This document shows positions 24,008 to 34,595 of a stretch of 64,000 nucleotides of DNA, one piece after another. The notes beneath the pieces are model-generated. The model was not told the origin of the DNA, made no database searches, and saw only the letters and a program-made list of their open reading frames with translations. A program made the translations under genes and the position numbers. Every line of letters starts with the position of its first letter. The first letter of the stretch is position 1. This DNA comes from Micropterix aruncella (taxonomy: Eukaryota > Arthropoda > Insecta > Lepidoptera > Micropterigidae), in contig OX155980.1 in the NCBI GenBank assembly GCA_944548615.1, forward strand, positions 38,012,381 through 38,076,380, written 5' to 3'.

Positions 24008-25020
24008 ATGCGACGCTATTTTGGTGCAAAAACGCAACACAAATCCCTTCCGATGGACAACATTGATGTGTACGGTGGTGAAAGTGACGACGCATTACCG
24101 CGGGCATCCACCCCGGACACCGCCTTCAGTCGCCCGCGTCTCCAAGTCGCCGCGAGGTCTGGGCGTCAACGCGGCAACGGGACGGTCATCTCAACCAAGG
24201 TGGGCAAAAAGAAGAGGAGGAGACGTTCAACTTGTACATCGTCGTCACCGTCATCATCGCATCATCGGAGGAGAAGCGAGGAGATAAAAGGGGAAGAAAA
24301 CAGCAGAGGTATTCGCGGACCTCAAGGAGCAGGTAAGTATGAAGCCTGATAACTATTACAACTCGGAGGCCTCCGACGTAGAAGCAATAACCCCCCAAAA
24401 TTTGGACTCAGAGTCCGGGTTCAAAATCGCTGACTTTTCAACTGAGGTTAAACCACCGAAGGTCCTAGTCGCCAATTTCAGCGGTTTGGTGTGCAGGACT
24501 GGACGCAATCCGATACGCCCTCAAACCGTGTCTGGCGTCGCCGGGACTAGCGGAGTTAGCCTTAAATGAGGAGCTCGAGTCGGTCTACTCTGGCGAGCTT
24601 CCGCTGACCGCCGAGGAACGCACTTTCGCCACCCTCACGCATGCGGCCTTAAGACAGAGAGAGGCGCTTGACGAGACAATGCGCCAATTGCTCGCGCGGG
24701 AGTCAGGGGGCCCCACACTCCAATCTCTTGCATCTCAAGCCGAGAGGGCGAATGACTTGCTCTATATGGAGGATGGCTACTACAAGATCTCGAGAGACCA
24801 TCATCCAAATTTTATGCGTGAAGCAAGCGGAGTGCATCGAATCCCGCCGGGAGAAAATCCTAGAGCGGATCGACAATGATGGTCTGCGAAAAAGCCTCCG
24901 CAGAGAACCACCAAGCACGGGCCATCTGTTCGGGAAGGACCGGCTCGAGGAGCCGATCGCGCTTCCCAGGGCGCATTGACCGATTGTACACCCCTCCTTG
25001 GAATACTACCAAAAATGGTG
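24008..25020 (+). pseudogene. DIRS-like ORF1 (Gag-like) remnant, unit copy 2
   Basis: There are three frame-separated pieces: a basic Ser-rich N-terminus (24008-24349), SGFKIADFSTEVKPPKVLVA (24339-24569), and a helical part with LPLTAEERTFATLTHAALRQ followed by SLASQAERANDLLYMEDGYY. This copy has extra single-base indels relative to copy 3, so its frames are shorter. Gag assignment rests on position and the general look of DIRS ORF1. Confidence 0.5.
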
Positions 25021-25339
25021 AGCGGCCCATGCAACCTGTCCGCGGCCCCCGTCTGACAGCCGCGTGCCTTTCACCGCCCGAAAGAGGTTGTCCTCCCAAA
25101 AGCCGCCCGCGCCCCGCAGCCCCAAACCTGCCAGAGGAGCGGCGCCCCCCATCAGAGCAGCGCACAGGGCTAACGACAGTAATAGAGGGGGGGGGGGAGG
25201 GGGTCGCCGAGACAATTGGCGGCCCAATCCCTGGACAAAATTATCGACTGAAAAGGAAGAATTTAAAAATAGGACGTAGCGGAAACAGAATGAGCTTCGG
25301 GGAATGTTAGTTAGACGTCGTATTTCTAGAAGCTTCAAT

Positions 25340-25860
25340 AAACAAGGAAACGAGTCTTAAATCTCAACTGAGGGGACCAAGCGGCCGGAATTTCACGAAT
25401 TCTTCATGCGAAGTCCAGACCTTTATCTATTGAGACAAAGAAACGACCCTTTCCGAAACCATTTATCTTTCTTATTTATAGCCATGGTTTGAAGCCGCTT
25501 ACGTCCCGCCAAGTGTGTGTGGGGCGACTAACGAGACAATTGACATGCCTAATTTCTGTAGATATAATTAGTTCCGAAATGAGGAGTAAGCGCCAAAATC
25601 AATCTAGTGGTAATATTATATCTAGAGCATCAACTCGGACCGTATCTAAAATAAGATCATATCAGTTTCTCCTGCGCGTACATCTGCATTGTATAGCTTG
25701 CGACACATGCGTATAAACATTCTAGCAGATATCTGAGCGTTCTCGCGGTATTATATTACTATCTAGCCTTTTTATAATTAAGGATAAGTGCGTTGGTGAA
25801 CGATGGGCAGTCAATGTCTGTCTTATAAACATTCAATAAAGGAATTTCGAGCCAATATAG
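25340..25860 (+). other. Stretch between DIRS ORF1 and RNase H remnants, no recognisable coding
   Basis: The reverse transcriptase should lie here. Only AT-rich sequence with short frames is seen, so the region is either deleted or replaced. The ~75-codon frame at 25489-25716 matches no reverse transcriptase motif. Confidence 0.4.
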
Positions 25861-25864
25861 AATA

Positions 25865-27237
25865 ACTTATTGCATGTCCCGGGCCGATACAACGGGATAG
25901 CAGATCACCTTTCCAGAAGGAAGCCAATACCGGAATGGTGTGCCATTCCGACGACGACGAACGGAGACAAGGAAAATCTTTCGCATATGGGGAACCCCAG
26001 AAGTCGACCTCTTCGCATCCAAAACGTCATGCGTCCTTCACCTCTACGTGACGAAAGACTGCGGAGACTCTAGGGCACTCTTCAATCTGGCCTGGGTGTT
26101 TCCACCTCCAAACCTCATTCTTCAGGTTCTGACCCACCTCAACGAGGCGATGGGCACATACCTCATAGTCGCCCCCAAATGGAAGAAAACCTTTTGGCTC
26201 CCGGATCTGCTGGAATGAGCGGAAGAGTCTCCAATAAAGATCAGAGATTTAGGGAAAACACTAGTCGACTTGACCACCGAACTCCCCCCTCCCGACCTAA
26301 AACACCTCAAACTCTCAGTGTGGAGAGTTGCGGGTGGAGCGATAGAATACCGGACTGGTCTAGTGAGGAGAAGGATCTCTTGAAAGCCAGCCGGAGGCTA
26401 TCCACGATAGCGACATATAAAGCATCCTAGAAGATATGGTCCGCATGGACAAGAGAGAAGGGCATACCCGAAAAAGACCCCATAGGTGGAGACGTAGCAA
26501 GATTTCTGTACTATCCACATAGAGCAAGGGGCCTGGCCTATAGAACCATCCTGGTCTATAAATCGACACTGTCGACATTCTGCAGATCCAACTTATTGTC
26601 GAACTTCCTGGTGAGGAGAATCCTAAAATCCATAGCCCTAAAGCCACTGGTGAACTGGCTAGAACGCAGTCAATCCGGAAAGCCTATACGATGTGTTAGC
26701 AAGGACGGCCGTCCTGTTGCTACTAGCCTCGGGAAGAAAAGTGTTCGACCTTACCCTCCTGAATATATCCCAAGGAGGCTTTATCGACAAGGGCTCATGT
26801 ATCATCTTAAGGCCAGAGTACGAATACAAGACGGACTCAGACAGACACAGAGAATTGGGCTAGAGACTAGTAGACGGACTAAGCCAAAATATAAACCCGT
26901 CAACTGTTTCAGGAAATTGAAAGAGCTCAGCGGGGAAAGATGGGGTCGGCTGAAGTCATCGTTCCTAACTACGAGAGAGGAGGCCCAACCGTCGTCCAGA
27001 ACAATAATGGTGAACTGGATAAAATCCCTCATGAAGGAAACAGGTATAGATGCCACCCCGGGCAGCACAAGAACAGCAGTCGCCTTGCAGAATTTCATCG
27101 AGGGTTTCCTAACGGAAGAAATCTTAAGAGGAAACTGGACTCGAGAAAGCACCTTCCAAAAAATTTACAGGAAGGAGATCCAGAAGAGCACCCTACCACC
27201 AGAGAACCTTCTGGCAGCCCAGTTTAACCTGGAATAA
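25865..27237 (+). pseudogene. DIRS-like RNase H tail and tyrosine recombinase remnant, unit copy 2
   Basis: HVPGRYNGIADHLSR (25870-25915) is the usual DIRS motif after RNase H. It is followed one frame over by WGTPEVDLFASK and LIVAPKWKKTFWLPDLLE. A tyrosine recombinase region follows with in-frame stops. Its N-terminal core-binding part (RLSTIATYKAS, stop, KIWSAWTREKG, then GLAYRTILVYKSTLSTFCRS) runs to about 26640. The catalytic part at 26900-27237 has GSTRTAVALQNFIEGF, EEILRGNW and STFQKIYRKEI, the last containing the presumed nucleophile tyrosine. At least three frame disruptions are visible. Confidence 0.7.
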
Positions 27238-27589
27238 CCCCGTCACCATGATGATTCCGGCCTCTCATTTTTCTTTCCTTTTCAGGATCATCACATAGCA
27301 TCATCGGAGCGGCCACCGGGAGATAATAGACAATCTCTCAAGGGTCTTGAACATCATCAAGGACCACATAATATAGAAGTTTTACATGAAAATGAAACTC
27401 TTATTATGTTCTTGAAGATCCGAACGAGCCCTACTTGGTGATCAGAAGCTATAAAGAACCTTCGCCTATAGTACGGCCAAAATCAACGTGCACCTGGAGT
27501 CATAAATCATTGGGCCGGACCTCTCGCTCACACTCGCTGTCTTTCGCTCGCACTATGGGGATGCGTGTTTTAAAAATAATAATAGCAGT

Positions 27590-27700
27590 ATCGATGGATT
27601 ATCGATGTATCGATGGAATATCGATGGATTATGACGGATCGATGGTTGGATCGATATCGATGGATATTATAGATTATGATGAATATTTTCGATGGATTTA
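27590..27700. repeat. ATCGATGG-rich minisatellite, unit copy 2
   Basis: At least seven occurrences of ATCGATG(G/T) lie within about 110 bp, including GGATCGATATCGATGG. This is noncoding, just inside the left terminus of the DDE transposon. Confidence 0.7.
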
Positions 27701-27958
27701 TTTGTAATAATTGTTTTAGTTAGTTTTAAACTCATTTATTAAGAAAAAAATTCTTAAATACAAACTAACGTATAAATGCAACAATAAAGTGAAATAAATG
27801 TTTAAAGAATACCTATTTAAAAAATATTTACATTAACCTAAATCTTATCTTAAAATGTAACATGAAACTAAGTACTAAATATTACAAATTACATTTTAAC
27901 ATAAAATACAATTATAGGTTGGTCAGGTTAAACAAATATATATTAAAAAAGCTATATT

Positions 27959-28976
27959 CTACTCGTCATCTAAACTGCTGTCGCTGCTATCTTGTAGATT
28001 TATAACCAAACGGTGCTGGTCTCTGTAAATATATTTTTCAAAATTAGCTCTTTGCAGATCTTCCGCGTGTTTAACACACTTGGCCCAATTTTTCTGTGTA
28101 ACATTTTCGACGGCTTCGAGAAACAATTTCTGGACATCTGCTAAATTGAACGTATTGTTCTCCGAAGCGACTTCTCCTTTAACCAGAGCCCAGATGAGCT
28201 CAGTCCTTTCAAAACCAGTCCTTGCAGACCCGGCATGACAAAGAATAAGCCTAGATCCCTTTTCGGTTTTCTGGTTCCTGAATCCGCCTTCATCGTTTTC
28301 GTCGTGCCACATACGTCTTCTTGAATGATTCTGGTTAACCCAGGTCTCATCGAGGTAAAATCGAGATCGACAATCATTGGTGGTAATTAAGTTGTGCATT
28401 TTTCTTAAAAACTCCATTCTGGCACACTTAATGTCACTCCTTTCCATTAAATATTTCCGTCCGTCCATTTCGATATTTGTAACCTATGCTCTGCAAAACG
28501 GTTTTCATTAAACTTTTCCCGCATTTAAATCCAGGTATGGCATCCTTAAATTTGTTGAGTATATTGTCCACTGTAGGATATTCTCCGTTATCATAATATG
28601 AATAAATGATACGTCTCAGCACATCGATGTCGAAGTTATCTAAATTGGTTACAGTTGCCGGCTTCTTAAACGTCTCTCTTGGTGTAGTAGGAAGCCCTGA
28701 TTGTAAAACTTCTAGTTTTATTTTTTTGACAGTCCGCAAAGATAATCCACAAATTGACGCCGTCATTTCTTGAGGTTTATTAAGATTGATGACAGAATCT
28801 TTTGCATGGTCTCTTTTAAGTTCGTCAAAAAATGTCAAAACGTTACGGATAAGACACCGAGTTTGTATGTTAATATCGCCCTTCAACTTTAGTATTTCCA
28901 CGTTGCAAAATAATGTCTCCATTGAGGGTTGTAAATCCTCCTTAGTTGCACTGTTAGAAATTATACTGCACCGCAC
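27959..28976 (-). pseudogene. DDE transposase with frameshift and internal deletion, unit copy 2
   Basis: Two overlapping minus-strand frames. The first (28976-28434, 180 codons) has an N-terminal helical region with a helix-turn-helix (MTASICGLSLRTVKKIKLEV). The second (28468-27959, 169 codons) has the first catalytic block RSRFYLDETWVNQNHSRRRM, then GSRLILCHAGSARTGF, and then jumps to the C-terminal LADVQKLFLEAVENVTQKNW. The frames overlap by 35 bp and differ, so one frameshift separates them. The segment with the second and third acidic catalytic residues is missing. It is therefore not an active transposase. Confidence 0.7.
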
Positions 28977-29029
28977 TGCTCGACAGACAAACTCTAACTG
29001 ACTGCCGGCAAACTACAATTGATTACAGA

Positions 29030-29475
29030 GCTACATTGAATTAGGTGACAATGACACAAATGCTTGAATTTGGTCGTTAAATATTTTGCAATCGCTACTT
29101 TTATCTATCAGAATATTTCAATCCATCAGTTATGTATTTCGCAAGACTAATGTTTTGGCTTAGTCATTATTGATTTCTCTTGAATTCCCTGAAAGCTCAT
29201 TATAGTGATAGTGATGAAAGCGACACGAAGAATTTCACTTTTAATGCCATTTAAAATAACGAATCAAGATACTCCATATTTTTAAAAAAATGGGTAAAAA
29301 AAACGATTTCTTTAAAAAAAATCCCGATTTAAATAATAAATATTTTTCATTTTGTTCGGCAACATTATAGGGAATTCAATAATGTAAGAAGTATAAATGT
29401 AAGCAATGATACAATGTCTACACAACTACATATAACTTTTTAGGAGAATAAATTATTTGATTTGATTTGATTTGA
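29030..29475 (+). mobile_element. Possible non-LTR retrotransposon 3' tail with (TTTGA)n, unit copy 2
   Basis: A T-rich noncoding stretch ends GGAGAATAAATTATTTGATT followed by more TTTGA repeats. Short pentamer tails of this kind end many CR1/jockey-type elements. The 5' boundary is not visible, and there is no coding sequence to support the call. Confidence 0.35.
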
Positions 29476-29710
29476 GTAAATTATCGATAAGCAACGTCGA
29501 CTTGTTGGACATCCTTACGCGCGTCGTCCGGCCTAATGAATTATGACTCAAAGTGCACGTTGATATTGGCCCTACAATAGCAAACAGCGGGCAACACTCC
29601 CGCCCCTCCCGCCCATGCCGAGAGGCGCGGGGAGCGGGAAAGTGTTGCCAGAACACGAATACAAGGCCGAAAAAATACAGGGCACTCTCAAGGGTCCTGG
29701 ACATCGTTAA

Positions 29711-29971
29711 CCCTTCAGGCCTCGGCCCCTCAGCCGATTGACAAGTTGCTGTCCCAAAAAATTTTAGTAAAAATTATAAAAAAAATTGAATTACGACACT
29801 GTCTCACCAAAACATTAATTACTGTCAAACCACTGTACCCATAATTAAAGTGAAACATATTAACATAATAAAACATAATAAAATAAAACAAATAAATTAA
29901 AATAAAATTAAAAAGGGGCCGTCACGCTGAATCGTGTTGTGGCTGATATCGGCCAATCGGGGCCTGAGGGG
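29711..29971 (+). mobile_element. 261-bp TTAA MITE, first internal, unit copy 2
   Basis: Same family as the border MITEs but inverted: starts CCCTTCAGGCCTCGGCCCC and ends GGCCAATCGGGGCCTGAGGGG. TTAA is present on both sides (29707-29710 and 29972-29975), a clean piggyBac-type target duplication. It directly abuts the right end of the DIRS-like element. Confidence 0.85.
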
Positions 29972-30105
29972 TTAAGAACAAAATAAGAGTTTTATTTTCA
30001 GATAAAACCCCTAAATGTATTATTTTAAAAAAAACTAAGTTAGCCTACCGAATCGGGTTGACGCTTCTTTGAATGCCAATATCTTCCTTATTTATTAAGG
30101 CTTAA

Positions 30106-30368
30106 CCCTTCAGGCCTCGGCCCCTCAGCCGATTGACAAGTTGATGTCCCAAATAATTTTAGTAAAAATTAGTAAAAAAATTGAATTATGACACTGTCAC
30201 ACCAAAAACATTAATTACTGCCAAACCACTGTACCCATAGTTACAATGAAACATATTAACATAATAAAACATAATAAAATAAAGCAAATTAAATTAAAAT
30301 AGAATTAAAACGGACTCGTCACGCTGAATCAGTTTGTGGCCGATATCGGCCAATCGGGGCTTGAGGGG
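30106..30368 (+). mobile_element. 263-bp TTAA MITE, second internal, unit copy 2
   Basis: Second copy in the same orientation, with TTAA at 30102-30105 and 30369-30372. It is diverged from its neighbour at several sites, so these are two separate insertions and not a recent local duplication. Confidence 0.85.
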
Positions 30369-31182
30369 TTAATAAAAAATATTGCATATTCCGAATCAGC
30401 GAGGTGAATATAGTCGGTTGAAGTTAAAACATCAAGTGTAGAACAGGTTCCTATAATGCATTAATGCAGTTTTTTTAAACGACTCATAACACCTATATGA
30501 CGGTAGGTTAGTTAGTTTTTAAAAATCGTCATAAACACTTATTCGGCAGTAGGTTGTTAGTTTTAAAAAATATATAAAAAGGCAGTAAGCTAAACTGCAT
30601 ATATTCCATTCTGGGTATTTTTGGTATAACTGCAGTATAGGAACCTCTCCTGGAATTTTGATTTTTAAACGTCACCGGACTATATTCGCCATGCAGATTC
30701 CGAATCTGCAATAATCGTTTGTCGCTCTCAATAAATAAGCGAGATATAGGCATTTAAAGTTTGCATACTAAACGTTAAAAAAACGGCCATATTGCTTCAG
30801 AAGTAGTGTCGGAATATAGTCAATATATCGTGAGTTCTCTAATATCGATAACAATTTGCGATATTACAAAAATGATGGCATGGTCGTGAAAAAACATGTG
30901 CGATATTTTAAAAAAATGGACTACTTTCGAGGTTTTTTCAACCACTTTGCATTTTGATAACAAAAGGTATCCTGAAACAATAGAAAATTCCTAAATATTT
31001 GAATATCACCGCCAGTAAATTTTTTTTTTCGAATTTCGCGCGAAATGCGCTAATATTTTTTTGTATGTAAATTTGGTCTTGAAATTTTACGCGTCCGAAG
31101 CTTTTTTCTTTTACATTTAGCATTACAGTGATTGAATATAGTAGCATTTCTTTATTTTTCGATTTCTGAGAAAGGTTCTTAA

Positions 31183-31260
31183 CCCGTTGAGTATGATACG
31201 ACCAAATCTGGTTCTGAAACAATTATCCGTTGAGTATGATACGACCAGATCTGGTTCCGC
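31183..31260. repeat. Tandem pair of CCGTTGAGTATGATACGACC motif, unit copy 2
   Basis: Two copies of a ~34-bp segment lie 44 bp apart. Both contain GTATGATACGACCA(A/G)ATCTGG, which includes a near-palindromic CCAGATCTGG. Confidence 0.75.
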
Positions 31261-31791
31261 GTTTTTTTCACTTCTTTGACGTTCTCATATTTATTCATAA
31301 TTATCTAATTGTTTTACAAAATGATATTTCAATATTCTATATTCGAAATTTCAATGCAATCATTGTGCAGTTGTTCTTTTTATGATTGGTGTAGTAGTTT
31401 CGTAGTTATAGTACTTTAAGTCGATGTCGCCGAAAATCCTGCAAAAGAGACAGATGCATCCATGAAAATACCCATTTACTCGAAGGGCTATACTGCAATA
31501 ATTTTATAATATGTATTCGGTCTCAATAAATAAGCGAGATAGATATAGGCATTCAAAGAAGCGTTAAACACAATCATTTCGGTAGGTTGTTAGCTTTTTT
31601 TTAAATAAAATATAAACACTTATTTGGCGGTAGGTTTATTTTTTAAAACAATCATAAAAACTGAATTATTTTTTTTTTTGTATGAAAATTTGTTTATTTT
31701 TTTGTATTGAAATTTTACGCATCCGAAGCTTTTTTCTTTTACATTTAGCAATACAATGATCGAATCTACTTAGTTTTTAAGGTTGTTTTAA

Positions 31792-31815
31792 AAAGACCTA
31801 ACCTAACCTAACCTA
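31792..31815. repeat. Short (CCTAA)n tract, unit copy 2
   Basis: There are about four CCTAA units in a row. This is the complement of the arthropod TTAGG telomere motif but is too short to be more than a curiosity. It lies inside the long-inverted-repeat element. Confidence 0.7.
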
Positions 31816-32600
31816 CCGCCAAATAGGTGTTTATGTATTATTTTTAAAAAAAACTACCGAAATGTATGGGTTTGGCGCTTTTTTGAATGCCTATATCTCG
31901 CTTATTTATTGAGACCGAATAAATATTATTGCAGATTCGGAATCAGCGTGGTGAATATAGTCTGGTGACGTTAAAAAATCAACAATCTAGAAGAGGTACC
32001 TATACTGCAATAATACCCTTGTCTCGTAAGAATTCGTAAAATTATTAAATCTGCCTCGAGTTATGACAAGTAAATTCTATTGTTGCAAAGAGCGAATATC
32101 GGTTAGTCAATCTGTGCAGACAGCGCATGTTTTGTTTGGTTCAGAGCGCAGACAAAGCGTAGAACAGACTTAACATTATACACACCTTGATTGCATTAGA
32201 TTTCCTCCACCGCCGTTCCAGAATTTCACGATTTTTGCAATAAACGTCAAATATTGCAAAACATCCACCAGCCAGCCGTGCAATTTTCGCTGTCACTTGT
32301 GCAGTTCAATGCACCTGAATAGCTTAAATTGGAACGATATGATATCGACGGATAAATCACATGCACTTATTCACTATTTAGGACACGACACCAGACGAAA
32401 AGGTCGCCCAACAACCAGAGAGAAAAAGATGCGCTTATAATAATAACACAACGTCCTAAATCACGCACATCGCGGCGAATCGCATCACGTCTGTCAAATC
32501 GTCACGCACGTGTTGCCAGTTGCGAAATTTTACCCGAAAAACGGGGAATTTGGCGAAAAAATTACAGATTTAAAAAAATGATTTCTTGATTCAATTTTAT

Positions 32601-32916
32601 GGGGCTCGCTAGACAATCAAGCATACTTGCCAAGCTTCGCGTCGCGGTCTGGGAGAGAATCGTAAACCGCAGGAAATTGTAAATATATATTTTTAATATT
32701 TACCAAAAATGCCTAATATTGTAGTTTATACCAAGGAGTCGCGTTAATTAGGCGTAATTGTTTGATGAATGACGTGACTCTCTGGTATAAAATTACAAAA
32801 TTAGGCATTTTTGGAAAATATTTAAAAAAAAAAAGCATATTTCCTACGGTTTACGATTCCCTCCTAGCCCGAGACGCGAAGCTTGACAAGCATGCTTGAT
32901 CGTCTAAGAGAGCCCC
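32601..32916. mobile_element. 316-bp foldback MITE with ~130-bp arms, unit copy 2
   Basis: The left arm begins GGGGCTCGCTAGACAATCAAG. The right arm is its imperfect inverse, ending GATCGTCTAAGAGAGCCCC. The arms extend through AAGCTTCGCGTC and CCAAAAATGCCTAATATT to a short loop near 32740. Its right end abuts, and by 3 bp overlaps, the hybrid TTAA MITE. From 32018 to 32600 nothing is recognised. Confidence 0.8.
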
Positions 32917-33174
32917 CTAGAGCCCCAATTGGCCGATATCGGCCACAATACGATTTAGCGTGATGGCCCCGTTTTAATTTTATTTTAATTTAATTTGTTT
33001 TATTTTATTATGTTTTATTAGGTTCATATGTTTCATTTTAATTATGGGTACAGTGGTTTGGCAGTAATTAAAGTTTTGGTAAGACAGTGTCGTAATTCAA
33101 TTTTTTTACTAATTTTTAATAATTTCTTTGGGACATCAAGTTGTCAATCGGCTGAGGGGCCGAGGCCTGAAGGG
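32914..33174 (-). mobile_element. Hybrid TTAA MITE at the copy 2/copy 3 junction
   Basis: 261 bp. The first bases (CCCCTAGAGCCCCAATTGG) carry the variants of the right-border MITE at 44832. From 32949 onward (CAATACGATTTAGCGTGATG) it carries the variants of the left-border MITE at 17479. The switch lies within 32928-32948. TTAA follows at 33175-33178; the left flank is the foldback element. Confidence 0.85.
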
Positions 33175-33599
33175 TTAAGTAAATTTTTCACCCCTGAAGT
33201 GTAATGATAATATTACGATTGGCCCGACTGCGGTCGGTAAATTCCATGGCAGTTCTTTAAGTTTTTATTATTATTATCCAATATGTCAAAAAAAAATGTG
33301 AGTAGTTAACCGATCTCATGAAATCTTTGTCCAAAACTAGCCAAAACCAAAACAACCGTCGTACACTACTGTCATCTGATACTAACAAATGCTCTGTTTT
33401 TTTTTATATAAAAGGTTACTATTCTTAATTTTAATTGCATGTCTTTACTCTTATTTAAGTGTCTCTTTTTTCTAATAAAGATTTTTAATATTTTATTTTT
33501 AATAATTAATATTTTTCTCTTTTCCTAATAAAGCTCTCATAAATAAAACATTTAATTTAAAAAATGTGTGGTAACAGTAGGTTAATAACACACACATAT

Positions 33600-34280
33600 A
33601 CAGTGGTGCTCAAAAATATTTTGACAACAAGAAATTCTTTATTAGTAATTACGTCTTAACGTCCAAGAAATTACTGTCCAAGAAATGTTTCCGCTATCGT
33701 TGACTGTGATGGGATTTCTATCTTATTTAAACAGGTCTCAATTTGTTCAATGTTTGTTTAAAATAAACAGGCTTAGAATTAAAAACATTGAATTTCTTAC
33801 GCTCAAAAGAATTTAGACAAACTCAGTTTCGAGTGCTCCAAAGCGCAGGTCGCAATATTGTTTTATTGGTATTAAATTATTTTATTGTTTGTCCATCTAA
33901 TGGGCCGAAGCGGAAGAAATATTCCAGTGACTTTAAAAAGTCAGTGTTGAGGAAAGAAAGACACAAAAAGAAGTTGTAATGTATCTGGGCAGTTTGTTAG
34001 TGTATGGAATAAAGTTTTAAGTGATAGGAGGATTATTGAACATAAACCCTGTAGTGGTCGTTTAAAATAAACCACAGCCACGATTAATCGCATATAAAAA
34101 AGGAACAAATAAAAATTAAGTGTAAGAAAATTGTGATATAGATTTCCATGTTGAAACTGTTAAGCGACGTCTATTGACAAGGTTGACGACCAACAAAAAA
34201 GCCACTCTCTACTATATAAACCAAGAAGGTAATAACAAGACTTGCATTTGCAAAACAGCACACAAGCTGTGGATGAGTTC
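33600..34280 (+). pseudogene. Tc1-like transposase remnant, unit copy 3
   Basis: Same as 18165-18845. Confidence 0.65.
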
Positions 34281-34595
34281 CTACTGGTCTATTTGGACCA
34301 GTAAGAACTCATCCTCATAGGATATATAGAATCGTTATATCATAAAATATAACGATTCTGACAATACCAGAAGTTTAGAATTTATGGTGGAATAAAGAAA
34401 CAGAAAGCATACATAGATGAACCCTGAATATGTTACACAGTTTTTGCACAACTGCCAAACAAAAAAAGAGTGTAACGGATTCAATATTCATCTATGTATG
34501 CTTTCCGTTTCTTTATTCCCTCATAACTTCTAAACGCTTGAACTGATTTAGAAAAGTGTGGTATTGTCAGAATCTTTATATCACCTCAAGTTTTA
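34280..34595. repeat. Nested foldback repeats, unit copy 3
   Basis: Same three inverted repeats as at 18845-19160. Confidence 0.8.

Larger units (their letters stand above)
27474..29572 (-). mobile_element. IS630/Tc1/mariner-type DNA transposon, internally deleted, unit copy 2
   Basis: The termini are ~50-bp imperfect inverted repeats (left CGGCCAAAATCAACGTGCAC, inverted right GGGCCAATATCAACGTGCAC). TA dinucleotides flank both sides at 27472-27473 and 29573-29574. The 2.1-kb body holds a broken DDE transposase (28976-27959). A (TTTGA)n run lies at 29454-29475. TA targets and the YLDETW motif support the superfamily. It is inserted in the 3' part of the DIRS-like element. Confidence 0.75.
23855..29705 (+). 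mobile_element. Decayed DIRS-like (tyrosine recombinase) retrotransposon, unit copy 2
   Basis: Inverted terminal repeats lie at 23855-23909 and 29595-29650: TGGAAACA..CTCCCCGTGCC on the left, and on the inverted right TGGCAACA..CTCCCCGCGCC, both followed by a GGGGCGGG run. Between them, in order, are Gag-like ORF1 pieces, a reverse transcriptase/RNase H C-terminal piece and a tyrosine recombinase piece. A 21-bp segment starting CTCTCAAGGGTC at 27335-27355 recurs at the far right end (29685-29705), as expected for a DIRS internal complementary region. Most of the reverse transcriptase is deleted. A DDE transposon (27474-29572) is inserted between the two copies of that segment. Stops and frameshifts make it dead. 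Confidence 0.75.
30623..32017. mobile_element. 1.4-kb long-inverted-repeat element, unit copy 2
   Basis: The outer arms are about 135 bp. The left arm starts GGTATAACTGCAGTATAGG and the inverted right arm starts GGTATTATTGCAGTATAGG; both continue to TATTTATTGAG and an AGATTCGGAATC palindrome. Shorter related arms lie at about 30380-30470 and 31480-31620/31790-31920. No transposase is visible, and the minus-strand frames here are AT-rich and unrecognised. Confidence 0.7.
21075..32913 (+). repeat. Tandem 11.9-kb unit, copy 2
   Basis: Collinear with copy 3 at an offset of 11,917-11,918 bp outside a short stretch of indels at 23.2-25.4 kb. From about 25.4 kb to the end I saw no difference from copy 3. 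It ends at the foldback element next to the hybrid MITE. Confidence 0.92.

Noticed and set aside
25006..25338. Pro/Gly-rich minus-strand frames opposite the DIRS ORF1
   Set aside because: They are shadows of GC-rich sequence including a poly-G run; composition is extreme and no motif is present.
27435..27707. 90-codon frame with repeated SMDY residues
   Set aside because: It runs from DIRS sequence across a transposon terminus into the ATCGATGG minisatellite, so it is not a real protein.
31792..31815. (CCTAA)4 as an interstitial telomere
   Set aside because: Only about four units, inside a mobile element; too short to indicate a chromosome end or fusion.
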